Positions 56,686-63,187 of a stretch of 64,000 nucleotides of DNA are shown here, in pieces. The notes under the pieces are model-generated. The model saw only the letters and a list, made by a program, of their open reading frames with translations. It searched no databases and was not told where the DNA came from. This DNA comes from Actinomycetales bacterium SN12 (GTDB lineage: Bacteria; Actinomycetota; Actinomycetes; Actinomycetales; Microbacteriaceae), in the NCBI GenBank assembly GCA_002837415.1, contig PJCV01000008.1, positions 1 to 64,000 on the forward strand. The letters run 5' to 3'. The translations under genes and the position numbers were made by a program. Position 1 is the first letter of the stretch, and each line of letters begins with the position of its first letter.

Positions 56686-57365
56686 GCCCTGGCATCCCTC
56701 CCGGCCAGGCGATAGCCGGCGCCGCGGACGGTCTGGATGCTCTCCCGTCCGAACGGGCGATCCACTTTCGCGCGGAGGTGCCCGATGTAGACCTCGACGA
56801 TGTTCGCGTCGCCGTCGAAATCGGCTCCCCACACGTTCGCGATGATCTCGGCCTTGGTGACCACCTCGTCGCGGCGGCGCATCAGGAAGTCGAGCACCGC
56901 GAGCTCCCGTGCAGTGAGTGAGATCTCGGTGTCGTCGCGGAAGACGCGACGCGCGGCGGGGTCGAGGCGCAGGTCGCCCGCCTCGAGCACTGCGGGGCGC
57001 TCACGTCCACCGCGACGCACGAGTGCCCGGAGGCGGGCGACGAGCACGGGGTACGAGAAGGGCTTGGTCAGCCAGTCGTCGCCGCCGGTGTCGAGGCCCT
57101 CGACCTCGTCCCACTCGCCGTCCTTCGCGGTGAGGAAGAGCACCGGCGTCCAATCGCCTTCCGCGCGCAGCGCCTGGCAGAGTCGGTACCCGCTCATGCC
57201 CGGCATCATCACATCGAGCACGATCGCGTCGTAGTCCTCGTCGCGCGCGCTGGCGAGGCCGTCGACGCCGTTGTTCGCGACGTCGACGACCATGCCCTCG
57301 GCTTCGAGTCCGCGCCGGATGCCGTCGGCGAGACGCACTTCGTCGTCGACGAGCAGGATCCGCAT
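56682..57365 (-). CDS. OmpR/PhoB family response regulator
   Basis: A 227-aa regulator: receiver domain (RILLVDDEVRLADGIRRGLE; phosphorylated Asp in DAIVLDVMMPGMSGY; Lys in WLTKPFSYPVLVARL) and a C-terminal winged helix (EISLTARELAVLDFLMRRRD; VYIGHLRAKVD; IQTVRGAGYRLAG). ATG 57365 is preferred because CAGACT lies six bases upstream on its strand; GTG 57371 two codons earlier is the alternative. Cotranscribed with the kinase (4-base overlap). CTTCAG repeats upstream suggest autoregulation. Confidence 0.94.
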   Translation of the reverse strand: MRILLVDDEVRLADGIRRGLEAEGMVVDVANNGVDGLASARDEDYDAIVLDVMMPGMSGYRLCQALRAEGDWTPVLFLTAKDGEWDEVEGLDTGGDDWLTKPFSYPVLVARLRALVRRGGRERPAVLEAGDLRLDPAARRVFRDDTEISLTARELAVLDFLMRRRDEVVTKAEIIANVWGADFDGDANIVEVYIGHLRAKVDRPFGRESIQTVRGAGYRLAGRDARA

Positions 57366-57388
57366 GCTCACAGTCTGTCGGCTGGATC

Positions 57389-57408
57389 CTGAAGCGCAAC
57401 TGAAGCGC
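57389..57408 (-). promoter_or_regulatory. CTTCAG direct repeats in front of the response regulator gene
   Basis: Plus-strand CTGAAGCGC occurs at 57389-57397 and again at 57400-57408, an 11-base period (minus strand GCGCTTCAG twice). The distance to the presumed -10 (57372-57377) is about 11 bases, as at the PepSY gene. Confidence 0.65.
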
Positions 57409-57419
57409 GGAGCGCGAGA

Positions 57420-57968
57420 TCAGGCGTGCTGCTCGCGGTGCTTGCCCTCGCCGATCTCCTCGATCACCTTCGCGCAGAACGCCGGCAGGTCATCGGGCGT
57501 GCGGCTGGAGACCAGGCCGGCATCGACGGCGACTTCCTCGTCGACCCAGTTCGCTCCCGCATTGCGCAGGTCGGTCGCCAGGCTGGGGTAGCTGGTGATC
57601 GTGCGGCCGTCGACGACGCCCGCCTCGATCAGGATCCACGCGCCATGGCAGATCACCCCGACCGGCTTGTGCTGCTCGAAGAACGCGCGCGCGAGGTCGA
57701 TCGAGTCGCGGTCCATGCGCAGATGGTCGGAGTTCACGACGCCGCCGGGCAGCACCAGCGCGTCGAAGTCGTCGGCCGAGGCGGAGGATGCAGCGAGGTC
57801 GACGGTCTGCGCGTGGCCGTTCTTCCCGGTGATCTCGCCGGACTCCGGCGACACCATGGTCGCCGCGCCGCCTGCATCGGTCACGGCCTTCCACGGCTCG
57901 GTCAGCTCGCTGTCTTCGAAGCCGTTCGTTGCGAGGAAGGCGACCTTCGCGTCGGAGATGCTCGTCAT
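57420..57968 (-). CDS. PfpI/DJ-1 type protein (type 1 glutamine amidotransferase-like)
   Basis: A 182-aa protein of the DJ-1/PfpI superfamily. The nucleophile elbow is KPVGVICHGAWILIEAG with the reactive Cys followed by His; the upstream acidic partner lies in KVAFLATNGFEDSELTEPW, and DFDALVLPGGVVNSDHLRMD completes the site. Members act as general-stress deglycase/protease-like proteins; the exact reaction is uncertain. ATG 57968 (MTSISDAKVAFLATNGFEDS) follows AAAGGA on its strand; the longer frame lacks support. Confidence 0.88.
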   Translation of the reverse strand: MTSISDAKVAFLATNGFEDSELTEPWKAVTDAGGAATMVSPESGEITGKNGHAQTVDLAASSASADDFDALVLPGGVVNSDHLRMDRDSIDLARAFFEQHKPVGVICHGAWILIEAGVVDGRTITSYPSLATDLRNAGANWVDEEVAVDAGLVSSRTPDDLPAFCAKVIEEIGEGKHREQHA

Positions 57969-58084
57969 GATGCGTCCTTTCGATCGGGGATGGGATGCCA
58001 CTCTGCGACGGGCGCGCGCATCTCGGCAGGGGATGGCGAGGCACGGCGGCGCGTGATACGCGGACGCGTGCCTACGCTGGAGAG

Positions 58085-58744
58085 ATGTCCGTGACGTCGC
58101 ACCCGCTGCCCGCGACGATCGCCGCCCCCGTCGAGCACGAGCTGGTGATCCGCAAATCGCGGTTCCTGACGTCGGTGGCTCCGGTCGATTCGCCGGAGGG
58201 GGCCGACGCCGTGATCGCCGCCGTGAAGAAGCGATATTGGGATGCCAGGCACAACTGCAGCGCGCAGATGACCGGGCTGCACGGCGAGCGGGCGCGGTCG
58301 TCCGATGACGGCGAGCCGTCGGGGACGGCCGGGATCCCGATGCTCGAGGTGCTGCGGCGGCGAGGGCTGACGGACGTCGTCGCTGTGGTGACGCGCTACT
58401 TCGGGGGCATCAAGCTGGGAGCCGGCGGACTGGTGCGCGCGTACTCGTCAGCGGTCTCCGAGGCGCTCGACCTGGCGGCCCTGCTCGACCGGCGCGTGCT
58501 GGATCAGGTGCGGGTGACTGCTCCCCATGCGGATGCCGGGCGCTTCGACCACATGCTGCGCGACTGGACGGCACGCAGCGGGGCGGTGCTCGGTGAGACC
58601 ACCTACGCGGGCTCGGCGGAGTTCGAGGTGTGGGCACCCGCGGCCGCTGTGCCGGTCCTGCAGGCCGAGGTCGCCGCTCTGTCGGCGGGAGCGGTGGCGG
58701 CGGTCGGCACGGGGGTGCAGCGGGTGGTGGACGTCCCGCGCTGA
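58085..58744 (+). CDS. YigZ/IMPACT family protein
   Basis: A 219-aa protein of the YigZ (UPF0029) family: N-terminal IMPACT domain with IRKSRFLTSVAPVDSPEGAD, RSSDDGEPSGTAGIPMLEVL and VVTRYFGGIKLGAGGLVRAY, then a C-terminal ferredoxin-like domain. Proposed to bind nucleic acid or ribosomes; the function is not settled. ATG 58085 has TACGCT at 58073-58078 six bases upstream (leaderless), which fixes the start well inside a longer open frame. Converges with the serine hydrolase gene. Confidence 0.9.
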   Translation: MSVTSHPLPATIAAPVEHELVIRKSRFLTSVAPVDSPEGADAVIAAVKKRYWDARHNCSAQMTGLHGERARSSDDGEPSGTAGIPMLEVLRRRGLTDVVAVVTRYFGGIKLGAGGLVRAYSSAVSEALDLAALLDRRVLDQVRVTAPHADAGRFDHMLRDWTARSGAVLGETTYAGSAEFEVWAPAAAVPVLQAEVAALSAGAVAAVGTGVQRVVDVPR

Positions 58745-58757
58745 GCGGCAGGCCGGG

Positions 58758-59585
58758 TCAGCCGCGGAGGGCAGCGAGCACGGCATCCGACAGCGGCGGC
58801 CAGGCCTCGATCGCCCACTGCCCGAAGTCCCGATCGGCGAGAGCGACACAGGCTGCCTGCGCCTGCGGGTCGACCCAGAGGAACGTGCCGCTCTGCCCGA
58901 AGTGGCCGAACGTCGCCGGGGAGTTCGCCGTCGACGTCCAGTGCGGCGCCTTGCCGTCGCGCAGCTCGAATCCCAGGCCCCAATCGTTCGGCCGCTGCAC
59001 GCCGTAGCCGGGCAGCACGCCGTCGAGTCCGGGGAACGCGACGGTCGTCGCGAGGGCCAGGGTCTGCGGCGCGAGCAGTGCAGGACGCTGCAGTTCGGCG
59101 GCGAAGCGCGCGAGATCGGCAGCTGTGGATTCGGCGCCCGCGCCGGCGGAACCCGTCAGTCTCGTCGATGTCATGCCCAGCGGCGCGAACACGGCCTCGT
59201 GGATGTAGGTCGCGAAGGGGATCTCGGCCCGCTCGGCGAGCGTCTGCGCGAGCACGTCGAAGCCGCGGTTGGAGTAGATGCGGCGGGTGCCGGGGTCGGC
59301 GCGCACCTTGTCTTCGGAGAAGTCGAGGCCGGAGGTGTGCGCGAGCAGGTGTCGCACTGTCGAGCCGGGAGGGCCTGCCGGGTCGTCGAGGTCGAAGACA
59401 CCCTCCTCGACGGCGACGAGAGCCGCGTAGGCGGTGAGGGGCTTCGTGACGGATGCCAGGCGGTACACGCGATCGAGATCGCCTCTCGAGGCGACGGTGC
59501 CGCCGTCGGCGCCGATGACGACCGCCGCGGCGTTATCGACCGGCCAGCTGTCCACCTGGGCCAGTGCGTCGTCGATGGCTGTCAT
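58758..59585 (-). CDS. Serine hydrolase (beta-lactamase / class C-like)
   Basis: A 275-aa cytoplasmic-looking serine hydrolase. The SxxK motif is YRLASVTKPLTAYAAL, the YxN motif YSNRGFDVLAQ, and HFGQSGTFLWVDP replaces the KTG motif as HxG. Beta-lactamase-fold enzymes of this type are mostly esterases or peptidases, and there is no signal peptide, so antibiotic resistance is not implied. ATG 59585 (MTAIDDALAQVDSWPVDNAA) follows AGGACG; the extended frame to 59675 is Arg-rich and rejected. Confidence 0.88.
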   Translation of the reverse strand: MTAIDDALAQVDSWPVDNAAAVVIGADGGTVASRGDLDRVYRLASVTKPLTAYAALVAVEEGVFDLDDPAGPPGSTVRHLLAHTSGLDFSEDKVRADPGTRRIYSNRGFDVLAQTLAERAEIPFATYIHEAVFAPLGMTSTRLTGSAGAGAESTAADLARFAAELQRPALLAPQTLALATTVAFPGLDGVLPGYGVQRPNDWGLGFELRDGKAPHWTSTANSPATFGHFGQSGTFLWVDPQAQAACVALADRDFGQWAIEAWPPLSDAVLAALRG

Positions 59586-59689
59586 TCGTCGTCCTCTCGC
59601 TCGATGAGCGTCTCTTCGGCGCAGAGCGCGTTGGCATCCTCCCACATCGGTTCGCGAGCCCGCTGGTCGCCGCATGTGACAATCGGCAT

Positions 59690-60172
59690 ATGAACTCGCG
59701 AGTGTCAGGAGCGGCCCCGGGACTCGCCGGTCTTGCCCTCATCCTCTTCCCGCTCATGGCTCTTGCGGCGAAGCTCGTCTACCCGGGATGGATGCTGGTG
59801 CTGGTGATCTGGAGCAGCTGGCTGCTGCTGCCCGGGTACGTGATCCAGGTCGTGATCGCCGCAAGCGCCCTGCTGCGCAGGAGGGGCGTGCTGCGTCATG
59901 CAGACGGCGGGTGGCGCGCCATCGTCGCCTCGTGGGTCACCTCCATCGGGGTGCTCGGGGTCGGCTTCTTCCTGTTGGACGGAGGCGACGACGGCCGCTC
60001 CGAGTCAGCGATGACCGTGCTGTCGGGCATGACGGAATCCGCACCCGCGGCTCAGGTCTCGATGGTGCTCGCCCTGATCTGCGGCTTCTTCTGGCTGGTC
60101 GGCTGGATCTGGCTCGTCTTCGAATGGATCATTCAGCTGATCCTTCTTCGTCGGGCACAGACGGTCGCCTGA
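59690..60172 (+). CDS. Hypothetical membrane protein
   Basis: A 160-aa protein with four hydrophobic segments (AGLALILFPLMALAAKLVYP; WMLVLVIWSSWLLLPGYVIQ; WVTSIGVLGVGFFLLD; MVLALICGFFWLVGWIWLVF) and no motif that I recognise. ATG 59690 has GACAAT at 59678-59683 six bases upstream, the leaderless pattern. Its 3' end overlaps the convergent HNH gene by 44 bases. Function unknown. Confidence 0.7.
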   Translation: MNSRVSGAAPGLAGLALILFPLMALAAKLVYPGWMLVLVIWSSWLLLPGYVIQVVIAASALLRRRGVLRHADGGWRAIVASWVTSIGVLGVGFFLLDGGDDGRSESAMTVLSGMTESAPAAQVSMVLALICGFFWLVGWIWLVFEWIIQLILLRRAQTVA

Positions 60173-60620
60173 GCGCGTCCGTTCGCCACGTACGAGGCAT
60201 GCGCCCGTATGTGGCGATGGCGTGGCAGTTACGACAGCGCACGTCGCACTTCGCGATCTCCTTCGCGATGATCGGGATGCTGAAGCCGTTGCGCACCATC
60301 TGCATGACGCCGTCGCGCTTGGCGGCATCCGGTCGGTGATCGAAATCGAGGACACGCAGATCCGCGAGGCCGCAGTCGACACACGGATGCTCTCGCAGAT
60401 AGTCGGCGATGAAACTCTGGGAAGCGAGACGGCGAGCGTCAGAGCGTTGTCGGATCACGCGGATGTGATGTTTTCGGTTCTCGCGGTAGTACTTTCTGGA
60501 CGATGCGCGGTTGCACTCTCGGCAGACTTCCTGGAGGCCGTCCGGTCGTGCTGACTTCCGGTTGAAATCGGTGAGTGGTTTAGACTTCTGACAGGTGCCG
60601 CAACGCTTTTCAGTCGGCAT
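60129..60620 (-). CDS. HNH endonuclease-like zinc protein
   Basis: A 163-aa protein with an N-terminal zinc-ribbon-like part (KRCGTCQKSKPLTDFNRKS, then CRECNRASSRKYYRE) and a C-terminal HNH-like fold: CVDCGLADLRVLDFDHRPDA and VRCRNCHAIATYGR supply four cysteines and the DH pair. Likely a nuclease or DNA/RNA-binding protein; free-standing genes of this type are common in actinobacteria and phages. ATG 60620 (MPTEKRCGTCQKSKPL) lies two bases from the tRNA-Lys-like gene on the other strand; upstream in-frame codons would run through that tRNA. Translation in the neighbouring frames is less plausible. Confidence 0.75.
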   Translation of the reverse strand: MPTEKRCGTCQKSKPLTDFNRKSARPDGLQEVCRECNRASSRKYYRENRKHHIRVIRQRSDARRLASQSFIADYLREHPCVDCGLADLRVLDFDHRPDAAKRDGVMQMVRNGFSIPIIAKEIAKCDVRCRNCHAIATYGRMPRTWRTDALRRPSVPDEEGSAE

Positions 60621-60622
60621 CT

Positions 60623-60694
60623 GCCCCCGTAGCTCAGAGGCAGAGCAACCGGCTTTTAACCGGTGGGTCGGGATGTCGGAATTCCCCGGGGGCA
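60623..60694 (+). tRNA. tRNA-Lys-like gene (anticodon TTT) with aberrant T arm
   Basis: Acceptor GCCCCCG (60623-60629) pairs with CGGGGGC (60687-60693); D arm GCTC-AGAGGCA-GAGC; anticodon arm ACCGG-CTTTTAA-CCGGT gives TTT. The T arm is wrong: stem GGGAT/TTCCC has a T-T mismatch at the 53-61 position, and the loop is GTCGGAA instead of TTCRANN, so the 54-58 pair is lost. Bases after the discriminator are CCT, not CCA. It may be a pseudogene or a divergent functional tRNA. Confidence 0.7.
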
Positions 60695-60788
60695 CCTCTT
60701 GAGCGGTCATGCAGAGTCCTTCCGTTGCGGATGACAGTAGCCAAGGCATCGGACATCACCACGGGGGCCTATGAGACCGCGCACACGA

Positions 60789-60825
60789 AGAGGCGCCCGT
60801 CGATTCCTCGTCGACGGGCGCCTCT
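60789..60825. terminator. Terminator of the fasciclin gene
   Basis: A perfect 15-bp stem (AGAGGCGCCCGTCGA at 60789-60803 with 60811-60825) with a 7-base loop, 65 bases beyond the fasciclin stop. Between 60695 and 60889 I see nothing else. Confidence 0.8.
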
Positions 60826-60889
60826 GATCAGCTTGCGGATCCCCACCGGGCTGATCTCACCGCGTCACTCCTGCACGGTGTCCGCTTGG

Positions 60890-61552
60890 TCACTGAGCCG
60901 GCGGCATCAGGACCGAGTCGATGAGGTAGACGGTGGCGTTGGCGGTCTGCACGCCGCCGCAGATGACGTTCGCGTCGTTCACCATCCACTCGTCGCCCGA
61001 GCCGCTGACCTCGAGCTCGGCGCCCTGCACGGTCTTGTGCATGCCCTCGATGTCGGCCGGCGAGATCTGCCCGGGGACGACGTGGTAGGTCAGGATCGAC
61101 GTGAGCGTGTCGGCGTCGGTCTTCAGGCCCTCGATCGTCGCTGCGTCGATCTTGGCGAAGGCGTCGTCCACCGGTGCGAAGACGGTGAACTCGTCGCCGT
61201 TGAGCGTGTCGACGAGGTTCACGTCGGGGTTCAGCTGTCCGCTGACCGCGGCCGTCAGCGTCTTGAGCATCGGGTTGTTCGATGCCGCCGTCGCGACCGG
61301 GTCCATCGACATGCCCTCGATCGAGCCGTCGCCGTCCGGCACCTGCTCGGCGTACGCCTCGCAGCCGGCGCCGACGAGGTTCGCGGCCGGGTCCATGGTC
61401 TCGGGGGCGTCGGACATCTCGGACGTCTCGGCCGGCTTCGGCTCCGACGACTCCATGTTCGACTCGTCTCCCATCGTGCAGCCCGACAGGACGAGGGCGC
61501 CGACGAAACCGAGCGAGAGAGCGGCGGTGATCTTCTTCTTGGTGCTGAGCAT
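60890..61552 (-). CDS. Fasciclin domain lipoprotein (MPT70/MPT83-like)
   Basis: A 220-aa surface lipoprotein. The signal peptide ends in the lipobox LVLSGC (residues 20-25), followed by an acidic linker ([20 protein letters not shown]) and one fasciclin domain ([68 protein letters not shown]). Fasciclin domains mediate adhesion; the mycobacterial relatives MPT70/MPT83 are SigK-controlled antigens. ATG 61552 follows GGAGG. It is divergent from sigK-rskA and its upstream region contains a SigK-like promoter, so the same regulation is expected. Confidence 0.9.
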   Translation of the reverse strand: MLSTKKKITAALSLGFVGALVLSGCTMGDESNMESSEPKPAETSEMSDAPETMDPAANLVGAGCEAYAEQVPDGDGSIEGMSMDPVATAASNNPMLKTLTAAVSGQLNPDVNLVDTLNGDEFTVFAPVDDAFAKIDAATIEGLKTDADTLTSILTYHVVPGQISPADIEGMHKTVQGAELEVSGSGDEWMVNDANVICGGVQTANATVYLIDSVLMPPAQ

Positions 61553-61601
61553 TTCAACCTCCGGGGTTCCGTGCCGCGGACCTCCCGCGGCGTCGACGGT
61601 T

Positions 61602-61628
61602 GTTCGGAACCCCTCGGGGATCGGATGG
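61602..61628 (-). promoter_or_regulatory. SigK-like promoter of the fasciclin gene
   Basis: On the minus strand CCATCC (61628-61623) is followed after 15 bases by CCGAAC (61607-61602). Mycobacterial SigK promoters carry CCATCC and CCGAAT elements, so the -35 is identical and the -10 differs by one base. Confidence 0.65.
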
Positions 61629-61632
61629 GAAA

Positions 61633-61660
61633 CAATCCGATCCGATTTTCCGAACCGAAG
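61633..61660 (+). promoter_or_regulatory. SigK-like promoter of sigK-rskA
   Basis: CAATCC (61633-61638) and CCGAAG (61655-61660) are 16 bases apart, each one base off the mycobacterial SigK elements. Points to autoregulation of the sigma factor operon. Confidence 0.55.
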
Positions 61661-61701
61661 AATCGGCGAGTGGCGTCCGTGCACGAGAGGAGGGATGAGG
61701 C

Positions 61702-62304
61702 ATGCTTGTCGAGATGGTTATCGATGGCGTCGAGGTGCTCGAGGACGGGTCGTCCGGCGATCTCGCCGCCGACCTCCTCATCCGCGTCGCCGACGGCGAT
61801 CAGCGGGCGTTCGCAGAGCTCTACGACCTGCTCTCCCCGCGCGTGTTCGCCCTCATCCTCAAAGTCGTGGTGAATCGCTCGCAGAGCGAAGAGGTGCTGC
61901 AGGAGGTCTTCCTCGAGATCTGGCAATCCGCTTCGCGGTTCGCTCCGAACAGAGGTCAGGGCCGCTCCTGGATCTTCACGATCGCACACCGCCGGGCCGT
62001 CGACCGGGTGCGCTCGTCGCAGTCCAGCACCGATCGCGACATGCGCGTCGGCGTGCGCGACCTCGGCGGCGAACGGGACGTGGTGCAGGAGGCGGTCGAA
62101 TCGAAGCTGGAAGGCGAGCGTGTGGTCGCCGCTCTCGCGGCCCTGCCCGAGGCGCAGCAGGAAGCGCTCATCCTGGCTTACTACGGCGGCTACAGCCAGA
62201 GTGAGATCGCGGCTCTCACGGGAGTGGCGCTGGGAACGATCAAGACAAGAATGCGGGATGGATTGACGCGGTTGCGCGGAGAGATGGGGGTGTCAGCAGC
62301 ATGA
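61702..62304 (+). CDS. sigK: ECF RNA polymerase sigma factor, SigK type
   Basis: A 200-aa group IV sigma factor. Region 2 runs from [20 protein letters not shown] through [20 protein letters not shown] to [20 protein letters not shown]; region 4 is [20 protein letters not shown] with [20 protein letters not shown] as the DNA-binding helices. ATG 61702 follows GGAGGG; ATG 61714 is an alternative. The stop overlaps the anti-sigma gene (ATGA), the standard sigK-rskA pair, and the divergent fasciclin gene is the presumed target. Confidence 0.93.
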   Translation: MLVEMVIDGVEVLEDGSSGDLAADLLIRVADGDQRAFAELYDLLSPRVFALILKVVVNRSQSEEVLQEVFLEIWQSASRFAPNRGQGRSWIFTIAHRRAVDRVRSSQSSTDRDMRVGVRDLGGERDVVQEAVESKLEGERVVAALAALPEAQQEALILAYYGGYSQSEIAALTGVALGTIKTRMRDGLTRLRGEMGVSAA

Positions 62305-63074
62305 ACGAGCAGGAATTCGCGGAGCTCGCGGCCGCCCACGCCCTCGGCGCGCTGACCGACGCCGACGAGCGCCGGTTCGCCGCAGCGCTCGCCGAGCATC
62401 CCGAGTGGCAGGCCATCGCCGACGACGACCACGACACCGTCGCGATCCTCGCCGACGGACTCTCACCGGTCGCGCCCCCGCCCGCGCTGCGCTCGGCCCT
62501 GCTGCAGCGGATCGCCGACCTGCCGCAGGACGGTGGGGAGGCTCCGGCATCTCCGGATGCCACTGCGGCTGCGGAGGCGGGAACCCGGGACCTCGCCGCC
62601 CCGGCTCCCGCCGGAGCGCCGTGGCGACGCAGGATCTTCGCGCTCGCCGCGGGGCTCGCGCTGATCGTCGGAGCCGGTGTGGCGACGACGACGGTCGTCT
62701 CGCAGCTGCAGCGACCGGCATCCGTCGTCGCGCTCGACGAGATCCGCTCCGCCCCGGATGCCGAGCAGGCGAAGGTGCAGCTCGACTCCGGCGCCACCGC
62801 GACCGCGCACTGGTCGGGTGAGGTCGGCAAGGCCGTGCTCGTGGCATCCGGACTCGACGATCTCGGCACCGACAAGAGCTACGAGCTGTGGTTCGTCCGT
62901 GGCGATCAGCCCATCGCCGCCGGCGTCTTCGATGCTGACGACGGCACGGCGACGGCTCTGCTGGATGTGCCCATGCAGGCAGGCGATGTCATCGCGGTGA
63001 CGGTCGAGGAGGCCGGAGGATCGCCGTCGGGTTCACCGACGACTGACCCGATCATCGTCATCCCGACCGCCTGA
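62301..63074 (+). CDS. rskA: Anti-sigma-K factor RskA-like protein
   Basis: A 257-aa membrane anti-sigma factor. The N-terminal cytoplasmic anti-sigma domain (EFAELAAAHALGALTDADER) would hold SigK; one membrane helix (IFALAAGLALIVGAGVATTT, near residue 115) leads to the extracytoplasmic RskA domain (LVASGLDDLGTDKSYELWFV; VTVEEAGGSPSGSPTTDPII). In mycobacteria RskA is cut by regulated intramembrane proteolysis, freeing SigK. No zinc-binding motif is seen, as usual for RskA. Confidence 0.92.
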   Translation: MNEQEFAELAAAHALGALTDADERRFAAALAEHPEWQAIADDDHDTVAILADGLSPVAPPPALRSALLQRIADLPQDGGEAPASPDATAAAEAGTRDLAAPAPAGAPWRRRIFALAAGLALIVGAGVATTTVVSQLQRPASVVALDEIRSAPDAEQAKVQLDSGATATAHWSGEVGKAVLVASGLDDLGTDKSYELWFVRGDQPIAAGVFDADDGTATALLDVPMQAGDVIAVTVEEAGGSPSGSPTTDPIIVIPTA

Positions 63075-63127
63075 ACGGTCGACGCCGGATGCCCTGACGC
63101 CTGAGCGCCTGAGGCCGCAACGCACAA

Positions 63128-63158
63128 CGCCGGGCAGCTCTCGATGAGCTGCCCGGCG
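63128..63158. terminator. Bidirectional terminator between rskA and the chitinase gene
   Basis: A perfect 13-bp stem (CGCCGGGCAGCTC at 63128-63140 with 63146-63158) with loop TCGAT, between convergent stops at 63074 and 63188. Confidence 0.85.
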
Positions 63159-63187
63159 ATGTGCGCGTCACGCGGGTGCGGTGATCC

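Noticed and set aside
58758..59585. Antibiotic-resistance beta-lactamase
   Set aside because: No signal peptide and HxG in place of KTG; fits general serine hydrolases or esterases.
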